Assembly: GCA_004352715.1 (NCBI GenBank)
Contig: SCFE01000044.1
Coordinates: 2,176,589 to 2,240,588 of the forward strand
Direction of reading: 5' to 3'
DNA: 64,000 nt
Source of the DNA: Hofstenia miamia
Taxonomy: Eukaryota; Xenacoelomorpha; Acoela
Below, one piece after another: positions 23,160-35,773 of this stretch; the first letter of the stretch is position 1, and each line of letters starts with the position of its first letter. A program made the translations under genes and the position numbers. The notes below the pieces were generated by a model that had not been told where the DNA came from, did no database searches, and worked only from the letters and a program-made list of their open reading frames with translations.

Positions 23160-25755
23160 ACCCTCCTCAGCTTGCTTTATTTTTAGCACAGCTCATTTTC
23201 CATGTACTAACATGTCTGCCTCCTGAATTATTGATTCCACTTCCTGATCTTCCCATTTGGTGTTTTTGAATTCAACTTGCTTCATCATTTTCAAGACTGC
23301 CTCTCTTTCAGTTGTCACAGTGTTAGCATATTTTAAAAATTTCACCTCTCAGTTATTTTCAGCAATTGTGTAATTTCTCTTAGTTCATTAATCTTTTGTG
23401 AGAATATATCATAATATTTCTGGTAAAGTTGTATACCTTTAATTCCTATCATTAGCATCATCTGTGCATCAGCCCTGCTTGTGTGGGCTAGATCTTCTCC
23501 TATCTGATTATCTGGGTAAAAGAACCTTGTAAAAGAAGATGATTTTATCCATTACTTCTTGTTTGCTTATGTTGTTAGGTTTGTTTTTTGATTCTCATCA
23601 TTGTCACAATTTCCACTCTTTTCATAAAAGTATTTTCTTTTCCAGATGTCTGTCCATACAATATCAGTAACCCCGGAGAATAGCATTATTGCTTTCAGAG
23701 TGTGGCTTTCTATTTCTTTCCTGAGATCTTGTAATTGTGTATTAATTGGTTTCCCCTGTGTATACAACTGGTATGGTGTTATCATTCCTTCAATGTACAC
23801 CCTTTCTCTATTATCATTTTTCAGCATTATCTCTTTTGATTTCTTGTAGTCATTGTGTTCTAAAAATGGTTTTAGCCTGCTTTTCTGTGTTTACATATGA
23901 TTTATACTCATGTAAGAAGGTTTTCACAATTCTGACTTCTTTCTGCAGTCTCCAGCATGGGAGGATCATTGGTATCACATTACTTCTAGCAGCAGGCAGA
24001 TTAAGATTTTTGTTTCAATTTGTTTCTCAATGTTTGGATATGGGCCTTCTGTAGTCAGCACTGTTGCTAGGCCTATCATGGTGGGGTAGTTCATTTTTGC
24101 TTCTGAAATGTTGTTCCAGAATGCTTGCTTGAATCCCGTTCTGCTTAATTTTAATCATATTTCTTCTTTGATATCTATTCTTGCTTTTATGCATTCAAAT
24201 TCTACTGCCAGTTGGTTATATGGTTTTAACAATTCCTCCAACTCTGTTCTCATGAATACTTCTGTGAACATTAACTTCATTGCTGCCACCATTTGTTGCT
24301 CTTTGATGTTTTGAAAGTTCCTTTCTTTGATTTCTATGGTTTCCCAAGTTACTTTTATTTCAACTAAGAATTGTTCATCATTGGTGTTGATCCATTTGAT
24401 TGTTCTATCTGAGCTCACATTTCCCCACTTCTTGATGTTTATTCTATCTATTGTTTGTTGCGTTTTCAGAGACAATAATAACTGTGAGGATGTTAACAAC
24501 TCCTCTTCTTCCATTATCTGCCTTTGTGTTTTCATAACCATTTCACAAACTTCCACTGGTTCAGTTATTCCACCTTTTTTCATCATCTCTGAACTCCTTA
24601 TTTTTTTTGTAAGTGTGCATCACAGACTATCTTGCTCATATCACTCCATTTCCTTGTTGAGGATTTTCTGCATGTTTTTCAGTACTGCTGCTTTTCTTAT
24701 TTCTTCTGTAGTCACCAGTTTCCATTTTATGATTTTCCTTGTAGTTATCCACAATTGATTTTCCATTTGCTTCAGCCATGTTTCTGATGTCTCTCCCCAC
24801 ATATATTTCCTCATTGGGTATTCAAATATTGAATCTTGCTTGGACATATCCCAGTTTTGTTGGCCATATCCACTATCAATATTTTTCCCATCAGATTTTC
24901 ATTCATTATCAAGTGGCTAATTATTTTCTCAATTGTCTGTATTGGCATTTCTGCTTTGTTGGGTGACTCCATTCTTTCAATGTGGCCCTTTAGCAACCAG
25001 TTTTCCTTTGAGTATTGATTGGGGCTAGTGCTATTTCAAATTTCTTTGCATTTGTTAGCTTGTGTCTGAACTGTCCTGAAATTGGAAGTTTTAACTCTGC
25101 ATCTTCAGTGGTTAATATTGTTAGTATCAATGCTGTCATTCTATATCAGATTTCCAGCGCATTTTTCTCCTCAAGTATTAATAATTTGAAATCCTTTTTG
25201 ATATTTAGTTTGTATGCTTGGTTCACCTATGTGAGTGCTAATTCTCTGATTTATGAAACTTTTGTGATGGCGCCTCAATCTTTATTTCTGAATCTGTTGT
25301 AGGTGTTCCTGCCTCTGTGTTAGGCTGCATTTTATAAATAGTGTGTTGGCCTTTTCTATGCCATCTTTATCTGCCATCACTTCTATTGTTTTGGTCTGCT
25401 TATATAGATCAATCACAAACATGGGTCTACCATTATTCTGTATATCAGCACCCAATATTCTATTTGTAGACCAAATCAAATTAACTCTGAGATGGTTGTA
25501 TCCGTTGCTGTTTTCTCCCAAGGGAAGATGTTTTCTGTTTGCATGCATGTGTCTAATAAATGCTTTGGGATATCATTCATTGTCAACCTTGTAATTATCA
25601 CCACTCTTACCTTTAGTACTTTTGCCATTCATTGTGTTTGATCAATGTTTTTCTCAAAATTTTTGGTATATTCCTTTTCTTTCAAAATGTATATGATTGC
25701 TAAATGTTCTTCATTGATATTTATCTCTGGAATTTCTGCTATCTGGTCCTTGTAG
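23160..25755 (-). pseudogene. 3' ORF, reverse, C-terminal two thirds (copy A3)
   Basis: Minus-strand frames match copies A1 and B1: KRVYIEGMITPYQLYTQGKP and SGVTDIVWTDIW (23567-23827), GGITEPVEVCEMV (24155-24586), KYMWGETSETWLKQ (24641-24847). Repeated small frameshifts and stops break it. It is cut at 25755 by a solo LTR exactly within a codon run that continues at 26910. Unknown function; helical, Lys/Glu-rich, no membrane segment. Confidence 0.78.
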
Positions 25756-26909
25756 TGTAACATCCTCCACCTAGCTTGTTACGCCGTGTTTAATCACTGC
25801 TAAGGGATGCTTAGTAAACTGCGGGTGAGGTGTTACCCATTTGTTGATCCATCAAATTTCTCTTTCTTATTAACTAGTTACGTTAATTAAGTACTCAGGT
25901 AATAACCATCACTGTTTAGGTGACTGGGCAGTATGATGTTTCCTCTTCGGTTGTTCCATGGGCTCCTGCCCGAAGCCGATCTCCACAACACAGCTCCTCC
26001 TCTTCTGCAACGATGGTTGAGTCCACATCACCATCTCAGCTCAACTGGGATTAATTATGTATGCCCTACGTTAGCTCAGTGTGTGCACTCAAGTCAAGTT
26101 GTAACTGACTTAAACTCAATTTTGTAAAGTGTTTGTTGTTTTTATTTAATAAAGCAACCGGGCATTGACACTAACTGCATGTAATAATATAACTAAAATA
26201 GCCATTACCATAAAACTATCGGCTTAATTATACAGATAACAAACTTGCAGTTTCCTATACCTACATTTAATAGTATTACATGTGAGGTCATTTATTGAGT
26301 CAATTATAGTCGAGTCTCCTACATTTAAGAATATATAAATATCCCTAAGTGTCGACTATCCAGTCGTTTCAGGCATTGATTATTTCTTACATGTGTTGAT
26401 CGATAGTCAGACTAGGCAAGAATCGAAAAACTCCTAACCGTAACATAGGTGCACTTTCGTGACTGGCACAAAGACCCTAGAATCGATCCCGTGATGGATT
26501 CCAGCCACTACTAAACACAACTTGCCTAGCTGCACATTTAATTAAATAATCAAACCAGATAAAGTAGAAATGAAAATTAAATAAACTCCGAAGAATTTAT
26601 TGTTCATCAAAATTATGGTTGAATCAAAGCTATTTATAAAATTTCTACAAAAAGTACCTGCCGATTTTAAAATTCAAATGATTCGTCTGCCAATATGGCT
26701 GTTCATACGTAAGCGTTAGTTTGCTCAATTTAATTTGTCAATTACCTCTTGATCGGCTAACAAGTTTCTTATTTTGACCAATATTAAATCTTAGTTGCAT
26801 TTTACAAAAATAAACTAAAGTTCATTAACTAAATTTTTTACAATTAATTTCAATTGATAATCATTCGACGTTATTCAGCTTTTAGTTGCCTTTTTTGGAT
26901 GATGCTACA
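25756..26909 (-). repeat. Solo family-A LTR in the 3' ORF, target duplication GTAG
   Basis: TGTAACATCCTCC...GGATGATGCTACA, 1154 bp. GTAG occurs at 25752-25755 and 26910-26913. The sister copy at 32815-32840 has the uninterrupted site with CTAC once (plus strand there), proving insertion and a 4-bp duplication. It contains a well-kept TATA box (CTATTTATA, 26630-26638 on +), CTGCCAATATGGCTG (26687-26701) and the domain at 26412-26529. Confidence 0.92.
26412..26529 (-). promoter_or_regulatory. LTR stem-closed RNA domain (reverse)
   Basis: CTAGGCAAG (26412-26420) pairs with CTTGCCTAG (26521-26529); inner helix TGACTGG (26460-26466) / CCAGCCA (26501-26507). On the RNA strand a CAC-GAAA-GTG hairpin with a GNRA-type loop is present. 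Confidence 0.72.
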
Positions 26910-28896
26910 GTAGGCCATTATAACTTGTGTTATTTCCAGTGTGAAGTCTTCATCAAATAAGATATGAGCTGTGATTGGCATGTAAGATCTTTCCAGCATT
27001 TTATTCAGCTCTTGTGGATAGCTGATTATCACGTTTACTTTGGGTCTGTTGTTGGCATCAAGTACTATTGGTATGTTTTTTCCTTCAGTTTTTGCAACTT
27101 TTCTTATGTGTGATTTTGTTTCTTCAGATAGTTTCATGAATGCATTGTAACACATTTCATAGTTCCAATAAAGTTTGTTTGTTGCATTTCTCTGTTGATT
27201 TTAGAAATTTGTTTCTCTCATTCTCTAGATCATACTGTTCTCTCAGAGTTAGTGTTTGAGGAGGTGTGTAGCTGTGTCATCTGTAATTTTAATCTGCTGG
27301 TGCTCAATTCACAGTCCATGGGCTGTGAATCTGTGCTAATAGTTTATACTGATTCACCTTTGAATTGGTTCATAGTTACTCCTATCAGCACTTGACCAGT
27401 TGTGGTTTCTGTGGGGACAATGCCAGCCTTGAATTGCTTTCCTATCTCCACTGTTCTTCCACCACTTACACCTTCCTCTGCAACTCCCAGTTTCTTACCA
27501 CCCTTGAATCAGCATTGTGGACTCTCAGATGGAAAGTTGTGCTGCTGTGCACCAGTTATCTGTGTGCCCTTGAATCAGTGGTGCAGATCCCTGGTGGGAG
27601 TCCATTNNNNNNNNNNNNNNNNNNNNNNNNNNNNNNNNNNNNNNNNNNNNNNNNNNNNNNNNNNNNNNNNNNNNNNNNNNNNNNNNNNNNNNNNNNNNNN
27701 NNNNNNNNNNNNNNNNNNNNNNNNNNNNNNNNNNNNNNNNNNNNNNNNNNNNNNNNNNNNNNNNNNNNNNNNNNNNNNNNNNNNNNNNNNNNNNNNNNNN
27801 NNNNNNNNNNNNNNNNNNNNNNNNNNNNNNNNNNNNNNNNNNNNNNNNNNNNNNNNNNNNNNNNNNNNNNNNNNNNNNNNNNNNNNNNNNNNNNNNNNNN
27901 NNNNNNNNNNNNNNNNNNNNNNNNNNNNNNNNNNNNNNNNNNNNNNNNNNNNNNNNNNNNNNNNNNNNNNNNNNNNNNNNNNNNNNNNNNNNNNNNNNNN
28001 NNNNNNNNNNNNNNNNNNNNNNNNNNNNNNNNNNNNNNNNNNNNNNNNNNNNNNNNNNNNNNNNNNNNNNNNNNNNNNNNNNNNNNNNNNNNNNNNNNNN
28101 NNNNNNNNNNNNNNNNNNNNNNNNNNNNNNNNNNNNNNNNNNNNNNNNNNNNNNNNNNNNNNNNNNNNNNNNNNNNNNNNNNNNNNNNNNNNNNNNNNNN
28201 NNNNNNNNNNNNNNNNNNNNNNNNNNNNNNNNNNNNNNNNNNNNNNNNNNNNNNNNNNNNNNNNNNNNNNNNNNNNNNNNNNNNNNNNNNNNNNNNNNNN
28301 NNNNNNNNNNNNNNNNNNNNNNNNNNNNNNNNNNNNNNNNNNNNNNNNNNNNNNNNNNNNNNNNNNNNNNNNNNNNNNNNNNNNNNNNNNNNNNNNNNNN
28401 NNNNNNNNNNNNNNNNNNNNNNNNNNNNNNNNNNNNNNNNNNNNNNNNNNNNNNNNNNNNNNNNNNNNNNNNNNNNNNNNNNNNNNNNNNNNNNNNNNNN
28501 NNNNNNNNNNNNNNNNNNNNNNNNNNNNNNNNNNNNNNNNNNNNNNNNNNNNNNNNNNNNNNNNNNNNNNNNNNNNNNNNNNNNNNNNNNNNNNNNNNNN
28601 NNNNNNTGTGCTGCTGTGCACCAGTTTTCTGTGTGCCCTTGAATCAGTGGTGCAGATCCCTGGTGGGAGTCCATTGGTGGGGGTCCATTGGTCTCCCTGC
28701 CCTTGAATCAGCCTTGGAGACAACTAGGATGCCTTCTCACTCTATGTCATCTGTTTGTCAGTTCTTCATTCTCATCCCTTCTGACCTGGAGTCAACATCT
28801 GGTTTGAGAACTTCTGCAAACTCTCCTTCTGTTTATAGTTGGGAGTTCTTCTGGTTGCTGATTTCTGCACATTCTCTTCCTCAATGGTGGGTGCAT
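26910..28896 (-). pseudogene. 3' ORF, reverse, N-terminal part with gap (copy A3)
   Basis: Continues copy A3 upstream of the solo LTR: NIPIVLDANNRPKVNVIISY and HILFDEDFTLEITQ (26871-27155), then the linker and the tandem peptide repeats, of which a 1000-N gap (27607-28606) hides part. The probable start is ATG at 28896 (minus strand), inside the pol end in another frame, followed by the Arg-rich stretch LRKRMCRN, then RRRVCRSSQ. This start agrees with ATG 3902 of copy A1. Confidence 0.72.
27607..28606. other. Assembly gap, 1000 N
   Basis: About 65 bases before the gap (27540-27606) recur directly after it (28606-28674), so the gap may be an unresolved overlap or lie in a short tandem repeat of the peptide-repeat region. 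Confidence 0.8.
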
Positions 28897-30621
28897 CATT
28901 CTCTTCTAGATTCCTAAATTGAGTTTGTAAATTTAAATCCCATTTTTCAGGGTCATATATAGGTTTATTTCTTGCTGTCCTTTGGGGCAGCACTCTCTTT
29001 CTCATGCTATCATCTCAAATGTCCGCTGTGAATTCATTATCGAATCCCTCTTTGTGTAGGCTATCTAAATCATACACATCATATATAATTTTGTTGCCAT
29101 CAATTAGGCATATTTTGAATTTCACGTTCTCATCTATCTTCACCTCTTTGATATCTGCCATTGCTTTCTTCAGGTTTTGAAAATGTAACAGTCTATTATT
29201 ATCTAGCATGTATTCATTGTTTGGTAGTGTCTGTGTTATTGTATGGGGGCCAGACCATACTGTTTTTAGTTTCCAGACTTGGTTTCATGTCTGTGAGTAT
29301 GATTGGAGTGAACACATATACTTTGTCTCCTACTTTATGTGCATTCCCGTAAATTTTTTGATTATAATTGTGCTGCAGTCTCACCACTGATTTCTTTATG
29401 TTTGACACATTGTTTTGTGGATTCCCGTAATCTGCTTCTTCAGTTGGTTTACATATTCATTACCCAATTTTCCACTGTAATTGGTGTATTGCATTAATAT
29501 TAGGGTTGTCACTTCTCTTCTGAACATTGCCTTGAATGGTGAGACTCTTGTTCTTGCATGTGCTGAAATATTATAATAATATTTGATCATCTTGATTACT
29601 TCTCTCCATCTATTCCCCCTATCCTTGATGTTGCCACCCTAATTAACTTGATCAGTGTTCAATTGAGTTGCTCCAATGCTGGCCTGTGGGTGGTAGCCTG
29701 TTGTACGTTCACTTGCAATTTCTAGGAGCTTTGCCATTTCTTAGAAGAGTCCACTCTTGAATTGGGACCCCTTATCAATTATTATTGTTTCCATTGGCCT
29801 GAGTCATAGAATCCAGTCCTTCAATACTAGTTATGCTGTGGTATTTGCTGTCATATTTTTCATTGAAATCATCTTTGCATATTTTGTAAAATTGTCTACC
29901 ATTACCAGTAGATATTGATAGCCTTTTGTGTCCCTTGACAGCATTTCCAGATCTATGTGGACTCTCTCATTTGGCTGTGTTGAGATAATTTTCTCCGTTG
30001 TGTCCTTCGCATTGCAAAATGTTGTTTATAGTGTAAAATGCATGTTGTACATTATTGATTATGTCGTTGGAAACTTTCCTCACAGCTGTTGTTATGAACC
30101 TTGCATTGAAGGTTTTTTCTGTCTGTGTGATTCCCAGGTGGCCCTTCTCGTGTATTTTCCTGATCAGTTCTCTTTTGAAATAATCTGGTATCACAAACCT
30201 GTTGCTGCTGGCTTCAATGTATAGTAGTCCATTTTTGTTCATCTTCCACTTATAAAGTTCATAGTATCCTGCTGTTAGTTTTGATAGTGTTGTTCAGGGT
30301 TCTCTTATCTTTTTTATGATTTCACTGTGGATTATGTCATCTCTCTGTTTGTCCACTATTTCTTGTTACAATATTTCCTCCCTCATCAGTATTGGTAGCA
30401 CAGCTTTGCCTTTTTAGTCCATGTTTATTTCTGCCAGAAGTCTGAATTGTTATGTAGGGTGCCTTTCCTATGCAAAATTGTGAATATGAATTCATTCAGG
30501 TATTTGATCCATCATGACACTATTCCGGACTTGTCTCCAGAAAACTTCTTCAACCATGCCAGTCTGCTGTTGTCTGTGCGGACCCTGAATTCTCTGCCAA
30601 TCAGAAAATGTTGAAATTTTT
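28772..30621 (-). pseudogene. Ty3/gypsy pol 3' part (RNase H, integrase), reverse
   Basis: On the minus strand: RNase H RTDNSRLAWLKKF (near 30560), integrase zinc finger (HEKGHLGITQT near 30130), core region with stops, GPY/F-like region, and the C-terminal acidic/basic tail (YDPEKWDLN). Stops and frameshifts at several places. It is joined at 30622 to an LTR that lacks its first terminus, and on the other side to the 3' ORF, giving the order pol then 3' ORF as in copy A1. Confidence 0.85.
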
Positions 30622-31911
30622 TGCGCCGTGTATTATTACTGATAATTATCACTCAGTAAATTGCGGGTGAGGAGTTACTCAGTTATTGAACCGTCAGACT
30701 TTTCCTCTCTCTAATTAACTAGTTATGTTAATTGAATAATTGAATATTGACTATCACTGTTTAGGTGACAGAGCCATATGACGTTTCCTCTTCAGTTCTT
30801 CTATGGGCCACTGCCCAAAGCTGATCTCCACAAGACAGTTCCTCTCCTTCATGAATGATTATTGAATCCATGGCACCATCTCAGCTCAACTGGGACTAAT
30901 TATGTGTACCTTACCTTAACTCAGTGCGTGCATTCAAGTCAAGTTGTAACTGACTTAAACTCAATTTTGTAAAGTGTTTGTTGTTTTGATTAAGTAAAGC
31001 AACCGGGCATTGATACTAACTGCATTTACATAATATTAAAATAGCCATTACTGTAAAACTATTGGCTTAATAATTTAAATAATGAGATTGCAGTTCCCTA
31101 TACTTACATTTAATAATATTACATGTAAGGTCATTTATCAGGTCGATTAGCATCGAGTCTCCTACTATTAAGAACATATATACATATTTCTAAGTGTGGA
31201 CTATCCAGGCATTTCAAGCATTAATTATTTCATACATGTATAGATCGATAGTCAGACTAGGCAAGAATCGAAAAACTCCTAACNNNNNNNNNNNNNNNNN
31301 NNNNNNNNNNNNNNNNNNNNNNNNNNNNNNNNNNNNNNNNNNNNNNNNNNNNNNNNNNNNNNNNNNNNNNNNNNNNNNNNNNNNNNNNNNNNNNNNNNNN
31401 NNNNNNNNNNNNNNNNNNNNNNNNNNNNNNNNNNNNNNNNNNNNNNNNNNNNNNNNNNNNNNNNNNNNNNNNNNNNNNNNNNNNNNNNNNNNNNNNNNNN
31501 NNNNNNNNNNNNNNNNNNNNNNNNNNNNNNNNNNNNNNNNNNNNNNNNNNNNNNNNNNNNNNNNNNNNNNNNNNNNNNNNNNNNNNNNNNNNNNNNNNNN
31601 NNNNNNNNNNNNNNNNNNNNNNNNNNNNNNNNNNNNNNNNNNNNNNNNNNNNNNNNNNNNNNNNNNNNNNNNNNNNNNNNNNNNNNNNNNNNNNNNNNNN
31701 NNNNNNNNNNNNNNNNCAATATGGCTGTTCCTTCATAAGCGTAATTTCACTCAATGTAATTTGTCAAATGTTACTTGATTGGCTAAAAGTTTTTCTTAAT
31801 TTGAACAATATTCAGGCTTAGTTGCCTCAAATTTTACAATCAATTCTAATTATTATTAATCATTCAACGTTATTCTTTGCTTGCAGCTTAGTTGCTTTGG
31901 ATGATGCTACA
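30622..31911 (-). repeat. Family-A LTR (reverse), start truncated, 433-N gap
   Basis: It begins inside the LTR (GCCGTGTATTATTACTGAT, matching 25785) and ends GGATGATGCTACA at 31911. The gap 31284-31716 covers the stem-closed domain; its first arm ACTAGGCAAG is still visible at 31257-31266. Confidence 0.8.
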
Positions 31912-32105
31912 TCACACACACAAAGTAGGATACAAAGTATATGCGTTCACACCAATCAAACTCACAGCCACAAACCAAATCCAGAAAGTAAATACAGTAT
32001 GGACCAGCCCTCACACAATAACACAGACACTACCAAATAATGAAAACATGGTAGATAATAATAGACTATTACATTTTCAAAACCTGAAGAGAGCAATGGC
32101 AATAT
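31912..32105 (+). pseudogene. pol integrase C-terminal fragment
   Basis: THKVGYKVYAFTPIKLTATN and LPNNENMVDNNRLLHFQNL match the integrase tail of 3470-3640. The upstream part is replaced by the LTR end at 31911. A frameshift at 32104 ends it. Confidence 0.8.
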
Positions 32106-33171
32106 AGAAGAGACAAAGATAGATGGACAAAAAGCCTCTCCCACCAGGGATCTGCACCACTGATTCAAGGGCACACAGAAAACTGGTGCACAGCAGCACA
32201 ACTTTCCATCTGAGAGTCCAGGACACTGATTCAAGGGCAGTGAGACACTGGGAGTTGCAGAGGAAAGTGTAAGTGGTGGAAGAACTGTGGAGATAGGAAT
32301 CAATTCAAGGCTGACTTTATCCCCACAGGAACCACAAAAGGTCAAGTGCTGATAGGAGTAACTGTGACCTGATTCAAGGGTGAATCAGTAGAAACATTTA
32401 GCACAGATTGACAGCCCATGGACTTTAAGCTGAGCACCAGCAGACTACCATTATGGATGACACAGCTACATGCCTCCTCAGACACTATCTCTGAGAGAAC
32501 CATATGATTGAAAGAAAGAGAAAAACGAATGTCTAAATTAATGGAGAAATGCTGCACCCATACTTTATCAGAACATTGAAAATGCATTACAATGCATTTA
32601 GAAACTATCCCTGGAAACAAAATCACATATAAGAAAGGTCGCAAAAACTGAAGAAACAACCTACTGATAGTACTTGATGCCAACAACAGACCAAAGTTAA
32701 TCTGATAATAAGTTACCCATGAGAAATGAACAAAATGCTGGGAAGACTGTAGATGCAAAGTACAGTACATATCATATTTGATGAAGATTTCACATTGGAA
32801 ACAACACAAGCTATAATAGCCTACAAGGACCAGATAGCAGAAATTCCAGAGAAAATTTGACAATCATACATGTTTTAAAAGAAAAAGAATATGCCAAATA
32901 TGTGGAGAAAAATATTGATCAAACACTACAACTGGTGAAATTACAGAAGGTAAGATTAGTAATAATTACAAGTTCCACAATCAATGATATCCCAAGACAT
33001 CTACTAGATGCATGCATGCAGACAGAAAACATCTTCCTATGGGAGAAAACAGCAATTGGTACAACCATCTCAGAGCTGATTCAAATTGACTTACAAATAG
33101 ATTATTGGGCACAGATATACAGAATAATGGTGGACCCATGTATTGTGATCAATCTATACAAACAGACAAAA
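32106..33171 (+). pseudogene. 3' ORF N-terminal third (copy A4)
   Basis: Repeat region with five GATTCAAGGG-type units (32160-32390), the linker EKRMSK-like block near 32520, then the alpha/beta region (TIIHVLKEKEYAKYV, 32857-33198) up to NLYKQTK, where an LTR begins. It holds the empty site (AGCCTACAAGGACCAG, 32825-32840) for the solo LTR at 25756. Several stops. Confidence 0.75.
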
Positions 33172-33579
33172 TGTAGCATCATCCAAAAAGGCAACTAAAG
33201 CTGAATAACGTCGAATGATTATTAATTGAAATTGATTGTAAAAATTTAGTTAATGAACTTTAGTTTATTTTTGTAAAATGCAACTAAGATTTAATATTGG
33301 TCAAAATAAGAAACTTGTTAGCCGATCAAGAGATAATTTACAAATTAAATTGAGCAAACTAATGCTTACGTATGAACAGCCATATTGGCAGACGAATCAT
33401 TTGAATTTTAAAATCGGCAGGTACTTTTTGTAGAAATTTTATAAATAGCTTTGATTCAACCATAATTTTGATGAACAATAAATTCTTCGGAGTTTATTTA
33501 ATTTTCATTTCTACTTTATCTGGTTTGATTATTTAATTAAATGTGCAGCTAGGCAAGTTGTGTTTAGTAGTGGCTGGAA
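33172..33579 (+). repeat. Family-A LTR 5' part, ends in gap
   Basis: TGTAGCATCATCC start; GCCATATTGGCAG near 33379; TATAAATAG at 33440-33448; AATAAA near 33478; first stem arm CTAGGCAAG at 33549-33557. A 1000-N gap starts at 33580. Confidence 0.85.
33440..33448 (+). promoter_or_regulatory. LTR TATA box
   Basis: TATAAATAG, 109 bases before the stem-closed domain. The same box is at 46969-46977, 49682-49690 and, reversed, 26630-26638. It places transcription start about 70-80 bases before the domain. Confidence 0.7.
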
Positions 33580-34579
33580 NNNNNNNNNNNNNNNNNNNNN
33601 NNNNNNNNNNNNNNNNNNNNNNNNNNNNNNNNNNNNNNNNNNNNNNNNNNNNNNNNNNNNNNNNNNNNNNNNNNNNNNNNNNNNNNNNNNNNNNNNNNNN
33701 NNNNNNNNNNNNNNNNNNNNNNNNNNNNNNNNNNNNNNNNNNNNNNNNNNNNNNNNNNNNNNNNNNNNNNNNNNNNNNNNNNNNNNNNNNNNNNNNNNNN
33801 NNNNNNNNNNNNNNNNNNNNNNNNNNNNNNNNNNNNNNNNNNNNNNNNNNNNNNNNNNNNNNNNNNNNNNNNNNNNNNNNNNNNNNNNNNNNNNNNNNNN
33901 NNNNNNNNNNNNNNNNNNNNNNNNNNNNNNNNNNNNNNNNNNNNNNNNNNNNNNNNNNNNNNNNNNNNNNNNNNNNNNNNNNNNNNNNNNNNNNNNNNNN
34001 NNNNNNNNNNNNNNNNNNNNNNNNNNNNNNNNNNNNNNNNNNNNNNNNNNNNNNNNNNNNNNNNNNNNNNNNNNNNNNNNNNNNNNNNNNNNNNNNNNNN
34101 NNNNNNNNNNNNNNNNNNNNNNNNNNNNNNNNNNNNNNNNNNNNNNNNNNNNNNNNNNNNNNNNNNNNNNNNNNNNNNNNNNNNNNNNNNNNNNNNNNNN
34201 NNNNNNNNNNNNNNNNNNNNNNNNNNNNNNNNNNNNNNNNNNNNNNNNNNNNNNNNNNNNNNNNNNNNNNNNNNNNNNNNNNNNNNNNNNNNNNNNNNNN
34301 NNNNNNNNNNNNNNNNNNNNNNNNNNNNNNNNNNNNNNNNNNNNNNNNNNNNNNNNNNNNNNNNNNNNNNNNNNNNNNNNNNNNNNNNNNNNNNNNNNNN
34401 NNNNNNNNNNNNNNNNNNNNNNNNNNNNNNNNNNNNNNNNNNNNNNNNNNNNNNNNNNNNNNNNNNNNNNNNNNNNNNNNNNNNNNNNNNNNNNNNNNNN
34501 NNNNNNNNNNNNNNNNNNNNNNNNNNNNNNNNNNNNNNNNNNNNNNNNNNNNNNNNNNNNNNNNNNNNNNNNNNNNNNN
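33580..34579. other. Assembly gap, 1000 N
   Basis: The left flank is a forward LTR 5' half; the right flank is the last 60 bases of a reverse LTR. Nothing can be said about the content. Confidence 0.9.
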
Positions 34580-34639
34580 CTATAATTGTTTGACGTTAAT
34601 CCTGTTGTTTGCAGCTATTCTTTTTGGGATGATGCTACA
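34580..34639 (-). repeat. Family-A LTR terminal fragment (reverse)
   Basis: Ends GGGATGATGCTACA, the reversed LTR start; the rest lies in the gap. Confidence 0.75.
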
Positions 34640-35758
34640 GTTGGATGATTAGTCAGAATTAAGATCAAATTATTATTTATTGATTAAAAACAATTTAAAT
34701 TTATTTATCATCATTATGTTTGTAAAATGCAACCAAGAAACAATATAGCAAATTAATACTTGTTGACGAATAATTTAACAAAACAAAGGGGTGATAATGC
34801 TTCCATTATTTTAAAGCCATTTTGGCTGATGATAAATTCAAATTTTGAATGACAGCTACTTTTTGAATTTGAACTATAAATATAGTGGAAATCAATTTGA
34901 AAACTGTTGAAGTAAATTCTTTGGAAATCTTATTCTTACATTTAATTTGGTTTGCTTATTATTAATCAATGGCAAGCTAAATGGTAGATGCATTAGTAGT
35001 GGCTTGGGCACACATTGGGAGTGATTTGAGGGACCTTGATCAGAGCCATGAACCTGAATTTATTTTAGGGGTATGAATATGAGTTTTTCTTGGTTTAGAT
35101 GACTATTGATTCACTCATTCACATGTATTAAATAATTGATTTTGGAGATAAGGCGAGCTAGCCTACTATAGGTTATATTTATATTACTTAATCTCAACTA
35201 CATAGGTGACTTATAAATAGACTGATAAATAGACTGAGCATGTATTGTTATCTAAATGTAAGGTAGGAAGCTGCAAGTAATTATTTACTCTATTTATCTA
35301 TATTAATTAAAGCCAATAGTTTTTGGTAATGGGTGAAGTAATATTTATTAAGAAGCTAGTAACATTGCCAGGTTGCAAAGTACAAAGTTACAGATTACAA
35401 ATTGAGTTTAAGTCAGTTACATCCAGCCTTGAGGGTTGCACTGAGTTAGGAGAGAGAACACATAAGTTACTTCGTAGAGCTGAGACTTTGAACTACTTTA
35501 TCAACAATGGAGGCACACAAGTGTGGATTGATTTGGAAATTGGGGTCAGCCAGAGGCCACAGTGGAATCTCAAAAGGAAACTGTAATGACGTTATACCTA
35601 AATAGTATCACATTAGGTGGACTTAGTATAAGTTAGTAACAACATATCTTATATCAAAGCAAAGAACTAAGATGAGTACATCCCTACCCACATCTAACAA
35701 AAGTAATATTCAAAAAGAATAATTAACTCTATGTTAAAGTCTGGTAGCAGATGCTACA
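34640..35758 (+). repeat. Family-A-related LTR, 5' LTR before gag
   Basis: Its start is damaged by the neighbouring reverse LTR end; its right end GTAGCAGATGCTACA is directly followed by a primer-binding site. It contains GCCATTTTGGCTG near 34817 and an AGCTAAA/TTTAGAT version of the closing stem (near 34978 and 35095). Confidence 0.82.
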
Positions 35759-35773
35759 TGGCGACCATGACAG
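35759..35773 (+). promoter_or_regulatory. Primer-binding site, tRNA-Arg type
   Basis: TGGCGACCATGACAG directly after the LTR end. TGG pairs with the tRNA CCA end, and the rest resembles the complement of an arginine tRNA 3' end (TGGCGACCGTG in my recall of tRNA-Arg-UCG), with one mismatch. Confidence 0.6.

Noticed and set aside
24327-24758. 143-codon plus-strand ORF rich in Ile, Ser and Phe
   Set aside because: Antisense shadow of 3' ORF copy A3; the minus strand has the conserved blocks. The same holds for 63389-63757.
27365-28723. Long open frames across the N gap on both strands
   Set aside because: They are made of unknown bases and carry no coding evidence.
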